DNA of 64,000 bases from Aquimarina latercula DSM 2041 (GCF_000430645.1 NZ_AUMK01000014.1:117875-181874); one strand, 5' to 3'; counted from the first letter of the stretch, positions 37,801-46,659 are shown. Notes: generated from the sequence alone by a model not told the origin. Translations and numbers: made by a program.

Positions 37801-37827
37801 ATATCTATTGAGATTAGTTTTTTTCAT
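34825..37827 (-). CDS. G8-domain, beta-helix, T9SS-secreted surface protein
   Basis: A 1000-residue exported protein. Order: signal peptide ending GYAQ; a G8 domain (about 38-155) starting TGDWNDPDTWNTGSIPG; a long right-handed beta-helix region (about 160-720) with RYAMHFHRMKDS and many N-rich turns; an Ig-like domain (about 830-915; VRADANDPDGIREVRLYLN); and a T9SS type A sorting domain (about 930-1000; VTPNPATGSN ... SGLYILK). This is the CEMIP/PKHD1L1-type layout. CEMIP is linked to hyaluronan breakdown, so polysaccharide binding or cleavage is plausible but inferred. Localisation: cell surface or outside. Confidence 0.87.
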   Translation of the reverse strand: MKKTNLNRYFYLLLSLIYFSPSGYAQMINMSDIIPDNTATHTSMKTGDWNDPDTWNTGSIPGLSAIVVIKKEHTITYNVNSNAHIFAIRNEGKMIFRAPSNTPRKLIVDTFFCGMMSELDIKANLPNAGTIDIHFKPFDIESKKRGDITGTRWNNQARSHYSDGKLMNDHFNNRLFSDGPGVLGRYEWDPEQASLGLMTMGKVTILGQEKTGFLRTTEATLRRKNNVTLESIPENWEVGDQVVLSGTQSIFRNSVANPTRTQDEEFIITSIDGTNITFDDQTIYAHTGIVEENLFCHLSNLTRNITFKSINFTDGNNNKNDDVTRRGHTMFMRTTDVKIHNASFKDLGRSNKSNILDDFKFDLRRRGTDGDDYNKPIVEIENFIEEKALPQNIENQRGRYAMHFHRMKDSQTRMAEAHGLAVWGSPGWGMVHHDSHASFKDNVVYFINGAGMVAESGSETGIWEDNLVTTARADHPNYYFAELHRDEPSTINAAVERILDDDFRGGEAYALVGRAVRMINNIAASSREAYAYDAAGTVVGLRDKVRANVYPVDMFPLQEYVDRAAVPLLEFRDNEAYGCSSGFRSKFRAEQAYHHNLSIIDNHRVWNTNRALYITTNFGYMIRNGKFWGGNAAGLLGGSTDNLCVVNTTYYDWGNDGFTDGSGTQSTPDHQLNFVNVKIPGFTRNKIYRKLDNTNEAIYSSDVFDTDTSIDLEPNAQMDTQINVNRGDFIVAVSGTITDRLGAYPFGHSYFRRFPTIRNRTYDFTNKETLEEHIRRYGIEEDSRGTYTTITEFISDRATGETFGIDIRINIIGLNAEDYRTGDEPELTVLQPTEATTLFAGDDLIVRADANDPDGIREVRLYLNQELIRIDTEAPYGWGGNPLLQNVAEGRYRIKVVAIDNTGQRTKKIIVLTALPKALKDVGFDKENTGAIVVTPNPATGSNITIYQKGNLYLRLYDITGKKIMKLDVNSQELNIDISELSSGLYILKSDKTSRKFIIQ

Positions 37828-38397
37828 GATTTTGTAAACGTTAGTATTAATGTTAAGATCCTTATAGAAAAGGACTAATGAATTTTGAAAAGAACAATCA
37901 TATTAAATGAATAAAAACATAGCAATTATTTAAGTTTAACTATATTCAGATTGTTCAATACTTTTTAATACTAGAGGGAGAAAAGATTGTATTTGTAAGC
38001 TTTATTTTTTTTTACATAGGCATTATGTTATAGTTAAATGATGTAGAAGAGATTAACTAAAATTAATTCTGGTTTTAATAATAGATAATTACTTGAATTG
38101 TAAAACTATTTGTATTTAAAAGAAAATCAATTATTAAAAGGTTGATTTTGTGTAATCAGAATGATTCATTGGAGTTGATAAAAGGTAAACAAAAGATTGT
38201 TTTTTGGCGTGTAAAACACTGTTTATTAGTGTATTATTGATTGTTAGTTTTGTTTTGGTATTTTTTTGAAAATAAAAATGACTTTTTTACTTTATTAATA
38301 TAGAACAAGGAATATCTTCATAAAAAGATAATTCGAAAACTAGCATACTATCAAAAAGAAATATCATTTAAATAAAAAAAAAGAAGATAGTGGAAGA
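37828..38397. other. 570-base intergenic region, G8 gene / TPR-LuxR gene
   Basis: The shared upstream region of two divergent genes. Apart from the 37-bp element at 38211-38247 I see no coding frame, no hairpin with a T tract and no exact TAnnTTTG box. The sequence is very AT-rich. Confidence 0.6.
38211..38247. promoter_or_regulatory. 37-bp shared upstream element, copy B
   Basis: Matches copy A (34242-34278) at 29 of 37 positions, 24 of 29 in the block from CTGTTT to TTGTTAG. It keeps the inverted repeat AAACA/TGTTT and two TTAG boxes 18 bases apart. It lies about 150 bases before the TPR-LuxR start. Confidence 0.5.
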
Positions 38398-40065
38398 TTG
38401 AGAGTGATTTTCTTTCTGTTTTTTTATGCCACTTTTTCGTTTGCACAAACAGGAAATAATATCATTAAAACTAATGAAATTGATAGTTTGATATCTGTAC
38501 TCGATAAAAATTATAATGAACCAAAAAAGTTATACAATATTCTTGATGCTAGTACTAAAATAGATTACCCTAGGGGAATTAGTAAAATGCATCTAATACT
38601 AAGTTTTTATTATAGAAAGTTGAATAAAATTGATAGTGCTTTTTACCATATCAATAATTCTATAAGAATCAGCAAAAAAAATAACTTAGATAAACAACTG
38701 TACAATTCCTATTTATCATTGGGAAGTATATATGGTAGAATTAAAAATTATAAAAAATCATTAGAGTTTTATCTTAAATCATATAATTATTATAAGAAAC
38801 AGGGTAATGATAAACATAATGTCATACTACGTGCATTACAAATAAATATTGCCTCTACTTATAGTTTGTTAGGAGATTATGAGCTAGCTAACAATTATTA
38901 TATGCAAAATCTTATGGATCCAGATTTTGAAAAAAGTTCTATTCATTATTGTCAATTACATCAAAATATAGCTTTGAATTTAAAGAGACAAAAAAAATAT
39001 GAAGAATCTTTAATCTGGTTAAATAAAGGTTTAGTGATTTCAGAAACGTATCAGCATCATCTAATTAAGAATAATATTTTAATTAGCCTTTGTGATGTTT
39101 ATTTACTTATGAATAAAAGTGAAGAAGCAGAAAGAGTTTATTATTTAGTTGGTAATGATTTTAATTGGGACAAAGATTTCTATTTAGGTATGATTTACTT
39201 AGGGATGAATAGATTGAAAGAATCGGAGATACTATTTTTAAAGCATATAGAAAGAGAAAAAGATGACCGGAAAAGCATGGAGAGCTATCTAAAGCTTTCA
39301 GAAGTTTATTCTAAAGAAAATTTGTGGAAAAAGGCTAAAGAAAACAAAGATAGATATTATGCTATTAAGGATAGTTTAACTTCATTAAATAATAAAACTG
39401 TTATCAAAAATAATGAGATCGGTTTTAAACTTATTGAAGAGGAATTACTAAACAAACAACTGGATATAGAGAATAAGCTTTTAATTTCAAAAAATAAAAG
39501 GCAGAGCAATATAATTACAGGAGTAGCAATTATATCATTAATAGGAGTTTTATGTTTTTTCTTATTACTCAAAAATATTAAAGTTAATAGAGAATTGAAG
39601 GAGACAAAAAAGAACGAGAAACAACTTTTAGAAGATAAGATTGAATTAAGGGAAAATGAGTTGCATATGACTTTAGTCGCAATAGCTAACCGTCAAAAGA
39701 TGTTTGCAGAGATCAAAAAAGAAATTGATAAGTTTGATAAATTTGACCCAAACACAAAAATTTTAAAAAAGAAAGTAAAGGACTTAATGGTGTCTGGAGA
39801 TAACTTATCTGCTATTAGTGATAGAATAGAATCGAGATATCCAGGTATGGTTACTCGTCTTAAAAGTGTTCATCCTCAGCTTTCAAATACAGAGATTAAA
39901 TATTGCATATTCACAAAACTTAATTTAACCACTAAAGAAACAGCAAGTATTCTTGGCGTATCTGCTGATACAGTAAAGACTTCTCGAAGTAGGATTAAGA
40001 AGAAAATGAACGTGTCAGAATCTTTAAGCCTGAAAGAATATTTAGATCAGTTAACCAGTACTTAG
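38398..40065 (+). CDS. Membrane TPR protein with LuxR-type DNA-binding domain
   Basis: A 555-residue regulator of a type common in Bacteroidota. A signal peptide (VIFFLFFYATFSFAQ) is followed by tetratricopeptide repeats (about 40-330), a transmembrane helix starting at about residue 372 (IITGVAIISLIGVLCFFLLL), a coiled coil (about 395-430) and a C-terminal LuxR/GerE HTH (about 492-550; LTTKETASILGVSADTVKTS). So TPRs face the periplasm and the HTH the cytoplasm. The start must be TTG at 38398 or GTG at 38404: no in-frame ATG lies between the upstream stop at 38341 and there. The shared 37-bp element lies upstream. Confidence 0.85.
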   Translation: MRVIFFLFFYATFSFAQTGNNIIKTNEIDSLISVLDKNYNEPKKLYNILDASTKIDYPRGISKMHLILSFYYRKLNKIDSAFYHINNSIRISKKNNLDKQLYNSYLSLGSIYGRIKNYKKSLEFYLKSYNYYKKQGNDKHNVILRALQINIASTYSLLGDYELANNYYMQNLMDPDFEKSSIHYCQLHQNIALNLKRQKKYEESLIWLNKGLVISETYQHHLIKNNILISLCDVYLLMNKSEEAERVYYLVGNDFNWDKDFYLGMIYLGMNRLKESEILFLKHIEREKDDRKSMESYLKLSEVYSKENLWKKAKENKDRYYAIKDSLTSLNNKTVIKNNEIGFKLIEEELLNKQLDIENKLLISKNKRQSNIITGVAIISLIGVLCFFLLLKNIKVNRELKETKKNEKQLLEDKIELRENELHMTLVAIANRQKMFAEIKKEIDKFDKFDPNTKILKKKVKDLMVSGDNLSAISDRIESRYPGMVTRLKSVHPQLSNTEIKYCIFTKLNLTTKETASILGVSADTVKTSRSRIKKKMNVSESLSLKEYLDQLTST

Positions 40066-40090
40066 TAAGCCGATTAGAAAAAAATGATAT

Positions 40091-41266
40091 TTATTTTTTC
40101 TGAATCTTTATACTAGTATTTCCAATATTTAAAAAGTAAATCGTCGACGATACAAGATGCGAAACATCAATGGTATTATTTGTAATTGATATAGTTCCTT
40201 TAGAAGTTAGTTTTCCTTCAATTGTAAAAATAGAATAATCTAAAGGTTCCTGTACTTTAAAATCTACCGTAATAATAGAGCCTACGGGATTAGGATGAAT
40301 ACGTAATGTTCTATTATCACCATTAACTTCATCAATACTCAATGTTGTAATTTCACCATTTATATCATATTTCGAAAAGAAATCCCAAATTAAAGCAGAA
40401 GCATCAATGTCGTAATTAGTTCCAGATGAGTTGAAATTAGAACCGGGCCATTTGTGTCCGCCATTATTTATTTTATAATGTTCAACACGTGCTCCATTAT
40501 CTCCATTTTTAAATACTTGATATTCTACAGTAGAACCATCATCGGGAGCAGTATCAGCAAGGTTAGTAATTTCTGCTGAGGTTTCGCAATTATTAAAATT
40601 TGCCCAGAAACTCATTACATCCGGAGTAGATTCTATCCAATTTGCTCCTTCATAAGGTACAGTTGTATCAGATGTTCCATGGATTTCCATTACTGGAATC
40701 TGATGTGATGGATTACAAGTATTTGGTTGGTTTTTATTCATTGTCCCCGTAACCGAAGCTATAGCTGCAATACGCTCACTAAGCTCACAAGCTAATTTAT
40801 AACTCATAAAACCTCCATTAGACATTCCGGTACTATAAATTCTACTAGCATCTATAGTGTAATTTGAAGATATTTCATCAATTAATGCTTCTGTAAAACC
40901 AACATCATCAATAGTACTAGTACCCCAACCTACATTAAAATGAGTATTTCCGGAGTTATCGACAGTACCCATGGGATGAACAATTAAGAAACCTTCTGTA
41001 TCTGCAATAGGTCTAAAATCTCCATAAAACATCTGATCATTAGCGTTGGATGTGTATCCATGAAAATTAAAGACTAAAGGAGCTGAAGATCCATTACTAT
41101 ATGATGCGGGAACATATAAAATGTATTCTCTTGTTATTCCGTCATGTTCTAAAGTGCTGTTTATAGTTTGTTGAGCAATTCCACCAATAAAAAAACCAAA
41201 TATGAAAAGGAAATTGGTGGCTTTTTTTTGAATTAGATTATTTTTTTTGGTTTTAAAAGAGAACAT
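40091..41266 (-). CDS. T9SS-secreted alpha/beta-hydrolase (PHB depolymerase/feruloyl esterase-like)
   Basis: A 391-residue secreted esterase of the LpqC/poly(3-hydroxybutyrate) depolymerase group (CE1-like). It has a signal peptide, HDGITREYILYVPASY, oxyanion region VFNFHGYTSN, nucleophile Ser149 in GMSNGG, Asp200 in HGTSD and His271 in NNGGHKWPG. The last ~75 residues are a T9SS sorting domain (RIHPNPVGS ... TIYFLNI). Likely substrates are feruloyl or acetyl esters on plant or algal polysaccharides, or polyesters; the sequence does not decide. Confidence 0.87.
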   Translation of the reverse strand: MFSFKTKKNNLIQKKATNFLFIFGFFIGGIAQQTINSTLEHDGITREYILYVPASYSNGSSAPLVFNFHGYTSNANDQMFYGDFRPIADTEGFLIVHPMGTVDNSGNTHFNVGWGTSTIDDVGFTEALIDEISSNYTIDASRIYSTGMSNGGFMSYKLACELSERIAAIASVTGTMNKNQPNTCNPSHQIPVMEIHGTSDTTVPYEGANWIESTPDVMSFWANFNNCETSAEITNLADTAPDDGSTVEYQVFKNGDNGARVEHYKINNGGHKWPGSNFNSSGTNYDIDASALIWDFFSKYDINGEITTLSIDEVNGDNRTLRIHPNPVGSIITVDFKVQEPLDYSIFTIEGKLTSKGTISITNNTIDVSHLVSSTIYFLNIGNTSIKIQKK

Positions 41267-41368
41267 ATTATTTTTTGATTTTGTGTGAACTTAGATTTAC
41301 AAGTTAGTTGATTTCTAGAATAACGAATATTTTACGATAGTTAGTATGATGTTAATTTTTTTAATTAG

Positions 41369-41408
41369 AAAAAACAAAAAAGCCAGATTTTATTGATAAT
41401 CTGGCTTT
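41369..41408 (-). terminator. Terminator of fumC
   Basis: AAAGCCAGATT (41379-41389) / AATCTGGCTTT (41398-41408) with an A-rich tract at 41369-41380 that reads as T's for the minus-strand transcript. Confidence 0.8.
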
Positions 41409-41428
41409 ATTTTATGATGTGAAATTTA

Positions 41429-42826
41429 TTATTTCAGTGCACCAACCATATCTTCTGGTTTAACCCATTGATCAAACTCTTCTTCCGTAACATAACCTAA
41501 TGCAACAGCTTCTTGTTTTAAAGTAGTTCCATTTTGGTGAGCAGTATTAGCAATTTCTGCAGCTTTGTAATATCCTATTTTTGTGTTAAGAGCAGTAACT
41601 AACATTAATGAATTATTTAATAACTCTGTAATCCTTGCTTGATTTGGTTCTATTCCTTGCGCACAATGAACATCAAAAGAAACACAAGAATCACCTATTA
41701 ACTGGGCACTCTGTAATAAGTTTGCAGCCATAACGGGTTTAAAAACATTTAGTTCAAAATGCCCTTGCATTCCACCAACATTGATAGCTACATCATTACC
41801 CATAACCTGCGCACAAACCATAGTTAATGCTTCACATTGAGTAGGATTTACTTTTCCAGGCATAATAGAGCTTCCGGGTTCATTCGCTGGAATGATAAGT
41901 TCACCAATTCCACTTCTTGGTCCAGAAGCTAACATACGAATATCATTTCCTATTTTATTTAAAGAAACAGCTATTTGTTTTAATGCTCCATGTGTTTCTA
42001 CAAAAGCATCGTGAGCTGCTAGTGCTTCGAATTTATTTTCTGCAGTTATGAACGGTAATCCTGTAAACTGAGCAATGAACTCAGATACTCTTTTAGCATA
42101 TCCTTTTGGAGTATTTAAACCGGTACCAACAGCAGTTCCACCTAAAGCGATTTCTGCTAAATGTGGTAATGTGTTTTCCAGAGCTTTAAGTCCGTGATCT
42201 AACTGAGAAACATAACCAGATAATTCTTGACCTATTGTAAGTGGAGTAGCATCCATAAAATGAGTACGTCCAATTTTTACAACATTTTTAAAAGTTTCTG
42301 ATTTCTTTTTAAGTGTATCTCTTAATTGAGTAATACCAGGTATTGTAACTTCTAGAATTTTTTTATAGGCAGCAATATGCATACCTGTTGGAAAAGTATC
42401 GTTAGAGGATTGAGACTTATTTACGTCATCATTTGGTTGAATTGTTTTTTCACCTTCACCGATTGTTTTACCAGCTATTTGATGTGCACGATTAGCAATA
42501 ACTTCATTTACATTCATATTACTCTGTGTACCAGAACCAGTTTGCCAAATAACTAAAGGAAATTGATCATCGTGTTTTCCTTCTAGAATTTCATCACATA
42601 CTTGCGCGATAAGATCTCTTTTCTCTATCGGAAGAACTCCTAATTCACAATTTGTAAAAGCTGCAGCTTTCTTTAGATAAGCAAAACCGTATACAATTTC
42701 TAATGGCATTGATGAAGGTGCTCCAATTTTAAAATTATTTCTGGAACGTTCCGTCTGTGCTCCCCAAAGTTTATCAGCAGGCACTTTTACTTCGCCCATT
42801 GTATCTTTTTCTATTCTATATTCCAT
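41429..42826 (-). CDS. fumC: Class II fumarate hydratase
   Basis: Reversible hydration of fumarate to malate in the TCA cycle, cytoplasm. From ATG at 42826 the protein has 465 residues and the usual family start [15 protein letters not shown]. Seen are GSGTQSNMN, the [13 protein letters not shown] region, TAVGTGLNT and the signature [11 protein letters not shown]. The frame extends to 42856 but that codon lies beside the -7 box TAAATTTG, so the shorter start is preferred. A single gene with its own terminator. Confidence 0.95.
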   Translation of the reverse strand: MEYRIEKDTMGEVKVPADKLWGAQTERSRNNFKIGAPSSMPLEIVYGFAYLKKAAAFTNCELGVLPIEKRDLIAQVCDEILEGKHDDQFPLVIWQTGSGTQSNMNVNEVIANRAHQIAGKTIGEGEKTIQPNDDVNKSQSSNDTFPTGMHIAAYKKILEVTIPGITQLRDTLKKKSETFKNVVKIGRTHFMDATPLTIGQELSGYVSQLDHGLKALENTLPHLAEIALGGTAVGTGLNTPKGYAKRVSEFIAQFTGLPFITAENKFEALAAHDAFVETHGALKQIAVSLNKIGNDIRMLASGPRSGIGELIIPANEPGSSIMPGKVNPTQCEALTMVCAQVMGNDVAINVGGMQGHFELNVFKPVMAANLLQSAQLIGDSCVSFDVHCAQGIEPNQARITELLNNSLMLVTALNTKIGYYKAAEIANTAHQNGTTLKQEAVALGYVTEEEFDQWVKPEDMVGALK

Positions 42827-42853
42827 AGCAATGATGATTTGTTTTTCGAACGG

Positions 42854-42861
42854 CAAATTTA
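42854..42861 (-). promoter_or_regulatory. Probable -7 box of fumC
   Basis: TAAATTTG on the minus strand, 27 bases before the chosen ATG at 42826. It supports that start over 42856. Confidence 0.5.
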
Positions 42862-42976
42862 AGAATTTGTAGAGCTTTTTCTGAATAAAGAATGTACTTT
42901 TTAGAGAGGAAATTGATTAAAGTTTTAGTTTTAAAAATAATTTATATTAATGCTATGAGATAAAAAGAAGAGTTGT

Positions 42977-42984
42977 TATCTTTG
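42977..42984 (+). promoter_or_regulatory. Probable -7 box for the 58-residue membrane protein gene
   Basis: TATCTTTG fits TAnnTTTG and lies 26 bases before the ATG at 43011. Confidence 0.45.
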
Positions 42985-43010
42985 GCAAAAATTGAAATTA
43001 GATTACTATT

Positions 43011-43187
43011 ATGTTCGAATTTGATCAATACCTTGGTTTCTTAGCATTTTTAACGATCCTTACTATTGGATTTTGGTTAATGATATTCTTGTTAACATTT
43101 GTTGTTCCTTATTGGATTTTTGGAGCTACTATTGAAAACTTTAAATTAAAGCAAGAGGCTAAAAGAAAGGCTAGAGGAGAAGCTTAG
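43011..43187 (+). CDS. 58-residue small membrane protein
   Basis: An ATG frame of 58 codons. The peptide (MFEFDQYLGFLAFLTILTIG...) has one long or two tight hydrophobic helices (about 8-40) and a basic C-terminal tail (KLKQEAKRKARGEA), so the tail should be cytoplasmic. It has a probable -7 box 26 bases upstream and a strong terminator 25 bases downstream, which together make it a convincing small gene. No named family is known to me. Confidence 0.7.
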   Translation: MFEFDQYLGFLAFLTILTIGFWLMIFLLTFVVPYWIFGATIENFKLKQEAKRKARGEA

Positions 43188-43212
43188 ATAATAATAGACT
43201 TAGTTATATATT

Positions 43213-43249
43213 AAAAAGAGGGAAATGATTAAATCATTTCCCTCTTTTT
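43213..43249. terminator. Bidirectional terminator
   Basis: A 16-base perfect stem, AAAAAGAGGGAAATGA (43213-43228) / TCATTTCCCTCTTTTT (43234-43249), loop TTAAA. Confidence 0.9.
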
Positions 43250-43307
43250 AATTTTATTGAATTTTGGTTTTATTTATAAATACTAGAGTTGTTTTTAGAT
43301 CAGTTGA

Positions 43308-45752
43308 TTATGGCCTTCCTTCGAATTCTTCGCCGCCACCATTGAAATTATTTCTAGATCGTTGTCTTTTCTTTTTTTGATTAAATCTATATGTAAATGA
43401 CATGGTAAAGCTTCGTTCTCTCCATTGAAATTCGCTATCTGTAACAAACGTTTCGGTAGTTGATACACTTTGGCGTTTTCTGCTATTAAATAAATCACTA
43501 ACATTAAAAGTTAAGGAAGCTTTTTCTTTAAATAGATCTTTACTAAATGCCAAATTCACACTTAGTAACCCTTCGCTTTTGGTTTGAGCATTTTCATTAG
43601 GCCCAGCATAAAAGGCAGTAGTTTGCCAATCTATTTTAGCAGGCAAGGTAATCTTATTATTTAAACGTGCAAACCAACTAAAATTATCTGCATCAAAATT
43701 TTGTCCATTAAAATCTCCTTTTATGTTGTTTTGAAAAGCATTAAAATTACCATTAATTCTCCATTTCTTGCTAGGATTATAGGTTAAGGTAAATTCAAAT
43801 CCATAGCGATCAGAACTGGATAAATTTATAGGATTTCTTCTAATAATAGGAACTATAGTTCCATCTCCGATAGTAGCGGTGTCACCAGTATCTTCTGCGA
43901 TAAAAGTAAATATTTGGGTAGAACGATTGTAATAAATAGATGAATTAAGAGTAAGTTTTCCCATTCTATTTAAATACCCAAGATCAAATACATTGGAATA
44001 ACTAGGATTTAGATCCGAATTTCCTTGAAATATGTTGGTAGCACTGGACCTAGAGGGGAAAGGATTGATAAATCTAGATCGAGGTCTTCTTATTCTTCGG
44101 TTATAACCAAGTGTTACACTCTGTTTTTCTGATAATTTATATCCTAAATTTATGGTAGGGAATATATCGGTATATATTTTTTTATTAAAATCACCACTTG
44201 TTTGTTGATCGATAGTTATTCTTGTGCTTTCTAATCGAAGTCCTAGTAAGTAAGAAAATTTTCCTGCTTTACTTCCAAATTGAGTATAAGCAGCATTTAC
44301 TTGTTCTTTAAAAATTAGATTGTTAGATAAATTAGTATCTGTTGTTACAATACCATTATCATCAAATTGAACCAAGAATTCAGTGTCTAATTCATTAAAG
44401 TTTCCTCTATAACCTAATTCAAATTGACTTTTCTTTCCTATAGGTAATACGTAATCGGATTGGATAAGAATACGATCTTGTTTTTCTAAAGTATTTACCA
44501 ATTCTATGGTAGAAATATTTTGTTGAGTAATTCTAGAGTCTTCCTCTTCTTCACTGTTTTCTATCTGAAAATCAAAAGTTAATTTATGACCACTGTCATT
44601 AAAATTTTTGTTGTAATTAATAGAATATTGTTTAGTGATGTCATCTTCTACCTCAGGATCAAAACGCAGGTTACTGCTTAAAATATTACCATTAGCATCA
44701 GGTTCTGTTATTAAATTAGATGTGTTACTTTCATTATCACTAGAACGATATAAAAAGGACCCTGTAATGGATGAGCTATCATTTATATACCATTCTAATC
44801 CTACATTAGTGTTAAGACCCTTACGTATTCTGTCGAAATCTCTTTTTTCATTTAAAAAAGTATCGGGTTCATCAACCTGAGTATCAGAATCAAAATTGAA
44901 AAATTGTGTCTCAGATAATGAATTACCAGGAACTTCACGATAATTGTACCCAGAAGTCGTGAAAAAATTTAAGTCTCCTGTCCTATAATTTAAATTTCCC
45001 GAAACACCAGCTTGTAAAGGATAGCCAGTGTTAAATGTAAGAGCTCCATTTAATCCTTGTAATTTACTTCGTCTTAATATGATGTTTAAGATTCCTGCAG
45101 TCCCTTCGGCATCATAACGAGCAGAAGGAGAAGTTATAACTTCTACACGCTCTATAGATTCTGCGGGTAGTTGTCTTAAAGCATCTGTGCTATTTAATCC
45201 TACTAAACCAGATGGCTTTCCATTAATCAATATCCGTACATTATCATTTCCACGCAGAGCAACATTTCCTTCTACATCAACGGAAACAGAGGGAACGTTG
45301 TCTAAAACATCACTTACAGTACCTCCGCTAACTGTAAGATCTTTACCAACATTATATATTTTTTTATCAAGTTTTATTTCGACTGTAGTTTTCTCTGCGA
45401 TTACGACAACATCATCTAAAGCTTCAGTATCGAGTCCTAGACCAATTGTTCCTAGAGCAGTGTTTTTAAAGACTCTTTGCTTTAGTAGTGTTTCTGTTTT
45501 GAATGAGATAAATTCTATAGAAATATTGTATATTCCTGCTGGTACTTGAATATTAAAACTACCATTGGCTTGAGTAATTCCACCTGTGACAATTTTATTC
45601 TCTTTAATACTAAAGAAAGAAATTGTTGCATATTCTAAAGGTTCATTAGTTTCTTTATCAATGACTTTTCCTGTTACTTTTACTTCTTTTTGTTGCGCAA
45701 AAGACGAAAATCCTAAAAATACGACTAATAACACTAAAATATATTTTCTCAT
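43308..45752 (-). CDS. TonB-dependent-receptor-like outer membrane beta-barrel protein
   Basis: An 814-residue outer membrane protein. After a signal peptide (FSSFAQ) comes a CarboxypepD_reg-like domain (about 23-105; VTGKVIDKETNEPLEYATI), a plug domain (about 125-225; TVSDVLDNVPSVSVDVEGNV) and a large barrel of the OMP_b-brl_3 type to the C-terminal region. The tail after the last strand is Arg/Gly-rich (RQRSRNN ... GGGEEFEGRP). There is no SusD partner, so it is not a standard SusC glycan importer; substrate unknown. Confidence 0.9.
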   Translation of the reverse strand: MRKYILVLLVVFLGFSSFAQQKEVKVTGKVIDKETNEPLEYATISFFSIKENKIVTGGITQANGSFNIQVPAGIYNISIEFISFKTETLLKQRVFKNTALGTIGLGLDTEALDDVVVIAEKTTVEIKLDKKIYNVGKDLTVSGGTVSDVLDNVPSVSVDVEGNVALRGNDNVRILINGKPSGLVGLNSTDALRQLPAESIERVEVITSPSARYDAEGTAGILNIILRRSKLQGLNGALTFNTGYPLQAGVSGNLNYRTGDLNFFTTSGYNYREVPGNSLSETQFFNFDSDTQVDEPDTFLNEKRDFDRIRKGLNTNVGLEWYINDSSSITGSFLYRSSDNESNTSNLITEPDANGNILSSNLRFDPEVEDDITKQYSINYNKNFNDSGHKLTFDFQIENSEEEEDSRITQQNISTIELVNTLEKQDRILIQSDYVLPIGKKSQFELGYRGNFNELDTEFLVQFDDNGIVTTDTNLSNNLIFKEQVNAAYTQFGSKAGKFSYLLGLRLESTRITIDQQTSGDFNKKIYTDIFPTINLGYKLSEKQSVTLGYNRRIRRPRSRFINPFPSRSSATNIFQGNSDLNPSYSNVFDLGYLNRMGKLTLNSSIYYNRSTQIFTFIAEDTGDTATIGDGTIVPIIRRNPINLSSSDRYGFEFTLTYNPSKKWRINGNFNAFQNNIKGDFNGQNFDADNFSWFARLNNKITLPAKIDWQTTAFYAGPNENAQTKSEGLLSVNLAFSKDLFKEKASLTFNVSDLFNSRKRQSVSTTETFVTDSEFQWRERSFTMSFTYRFNQKKKRQRSRNNFNGGGEEFEGRP

Positions 45753-45975
45753 ACTTTCTGTTTTGATTGGGTGCCCAAAAATATAATTAGGCTATATGCA
45801 TAAGGGTTAAATACGTGTTAAATAATGTATATTATTTATAATCAAAGCATTATGAGTTATAATAATTAAGTTAATTTAACAAAAAGTTGATTATACTGCA
45901 TATTTATTGGGATTTGAGCGAATTTAGTTACAATAATGAGGCAATAATTATAGTGTGAAATACGTTAGGGTTTTT

Positions 45976-45983
45976 TAGTTTTG
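45976..45983 (+). promoter_or_regulatory. Probable -7 box for the TraO/TraQ-like genes
   Basis: TAGTTTTG fits TAnnTTTG, 63 bases before the ATG at 46047. No clear -33 box. The rest of the 294-base gap to the receptor gene shows nothing else I can name. Confidence 0.35.
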
Positions 45984-46046
45984 TAAACAAATTTTGCTAA
46001 AAAAAAAGCTAAATAGATAGTAATACAAATTAATAAATTAGGGTTT

Positions 46047-46604
46047 ATGAAAAAACTTTTGACGAATAAGTCTCTATTGGTAGTAGCGTTTATTCTTAGT
46101 TCTTCGATTTCAATGTATGCTCAAAGTCATAAAATGGCGCTGTCTTTAACAGGTGGTTATGTCGACGGAGGTTTTGGAGGTTTAGTAACGTTGGATTATA
46201 AAGTAAATGAATTCGATTATTTACAATTTGGTGTCCAAACCAACTTTACAAATTTAGATTTTAATGAGATAGAAATACCGGTAAACCTTTACGCATTTAA
46301 TGCAGGTTTCTTTTTTGATGTTCTTAGGAATAATAAAAGAACATTCGCACTTTCATTAGGAGCAGGAGGTACTGTAGGTAGTGAAGTTATTAATAATGGT
46401 GATGAAGATTTAGAAACCGGAGAAAAATTAAATATAGAACCTAGTAGTTTAGTTTTCGGGGCTTATGCAGGTTTGGATGCGGATATTTTCTTAATTCCTA
46501 CGGTAGCCATTAACATAAAAATTCAGGAAACATATCATTTCAATAGTGAAATAGGGGAGCTTACTCCATACTTTGGTGCTGGAGTGAAATTAATATTGAA
46601 ATAA
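46047..46604 (+). CDS. TraO-like outer membrane protein
   Basis: A 185-residue protein: signal peptide ending SMYAQ, then a small beta-barrel-like sequence (GGYVDGGFGGLVTLDYKVN ... TPYFGAGVKLIL). The pattern resembles TraO of Bacteroides-type conjugative elements (YGG start, SLGAGGTVGSEVINNG, LNIEPSSLVFGAYAGLD). No conjugation, relaxase or integrase genes are near. It is followed 55 bases later by a TraQ-like lipoprotein gene, which keeps the tra gene neighbourhood. Probably a chromosomal relative rather than a mobile element. Confidence 0.6.
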   Translation: MKKLLTNKSLLVVAFILSSSISMYAQSHKMALSLTGGYVDGGFGGLVTLDYKVNEFDYLQFGVQTNFTNLDFNEIEIPVNLYAFNAGFFFDVLRNNKRTFALSLGAGGTVGSEVINNGDEDLETGEKLNIEPSSLVFGAYAGLDADIFLIPTVAINIKIQETYHFNSEIGELTPYFGAGVKLILK

Positions 46605-46659
46605 GTATTTAGAAGATTTGTTTTAATAAAATTGTTTAAAATTATAATATAAATAAGAG

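Noticed and set aside
37842..37866. Possible third copy of the 37-bp element upstream of the G8 gene
   Set aside because: GTAAAC and GTTAG-like words are present, but the spacing and the CTGTTT block are lost; the match is no better than expected in this AT-rich region.
45187..45549. 120-residue plus-strand frame inside the outer membrane receptor gene
   Set aside because: Antisense shadow of the plug region of a clearly coding minus-strand gene.
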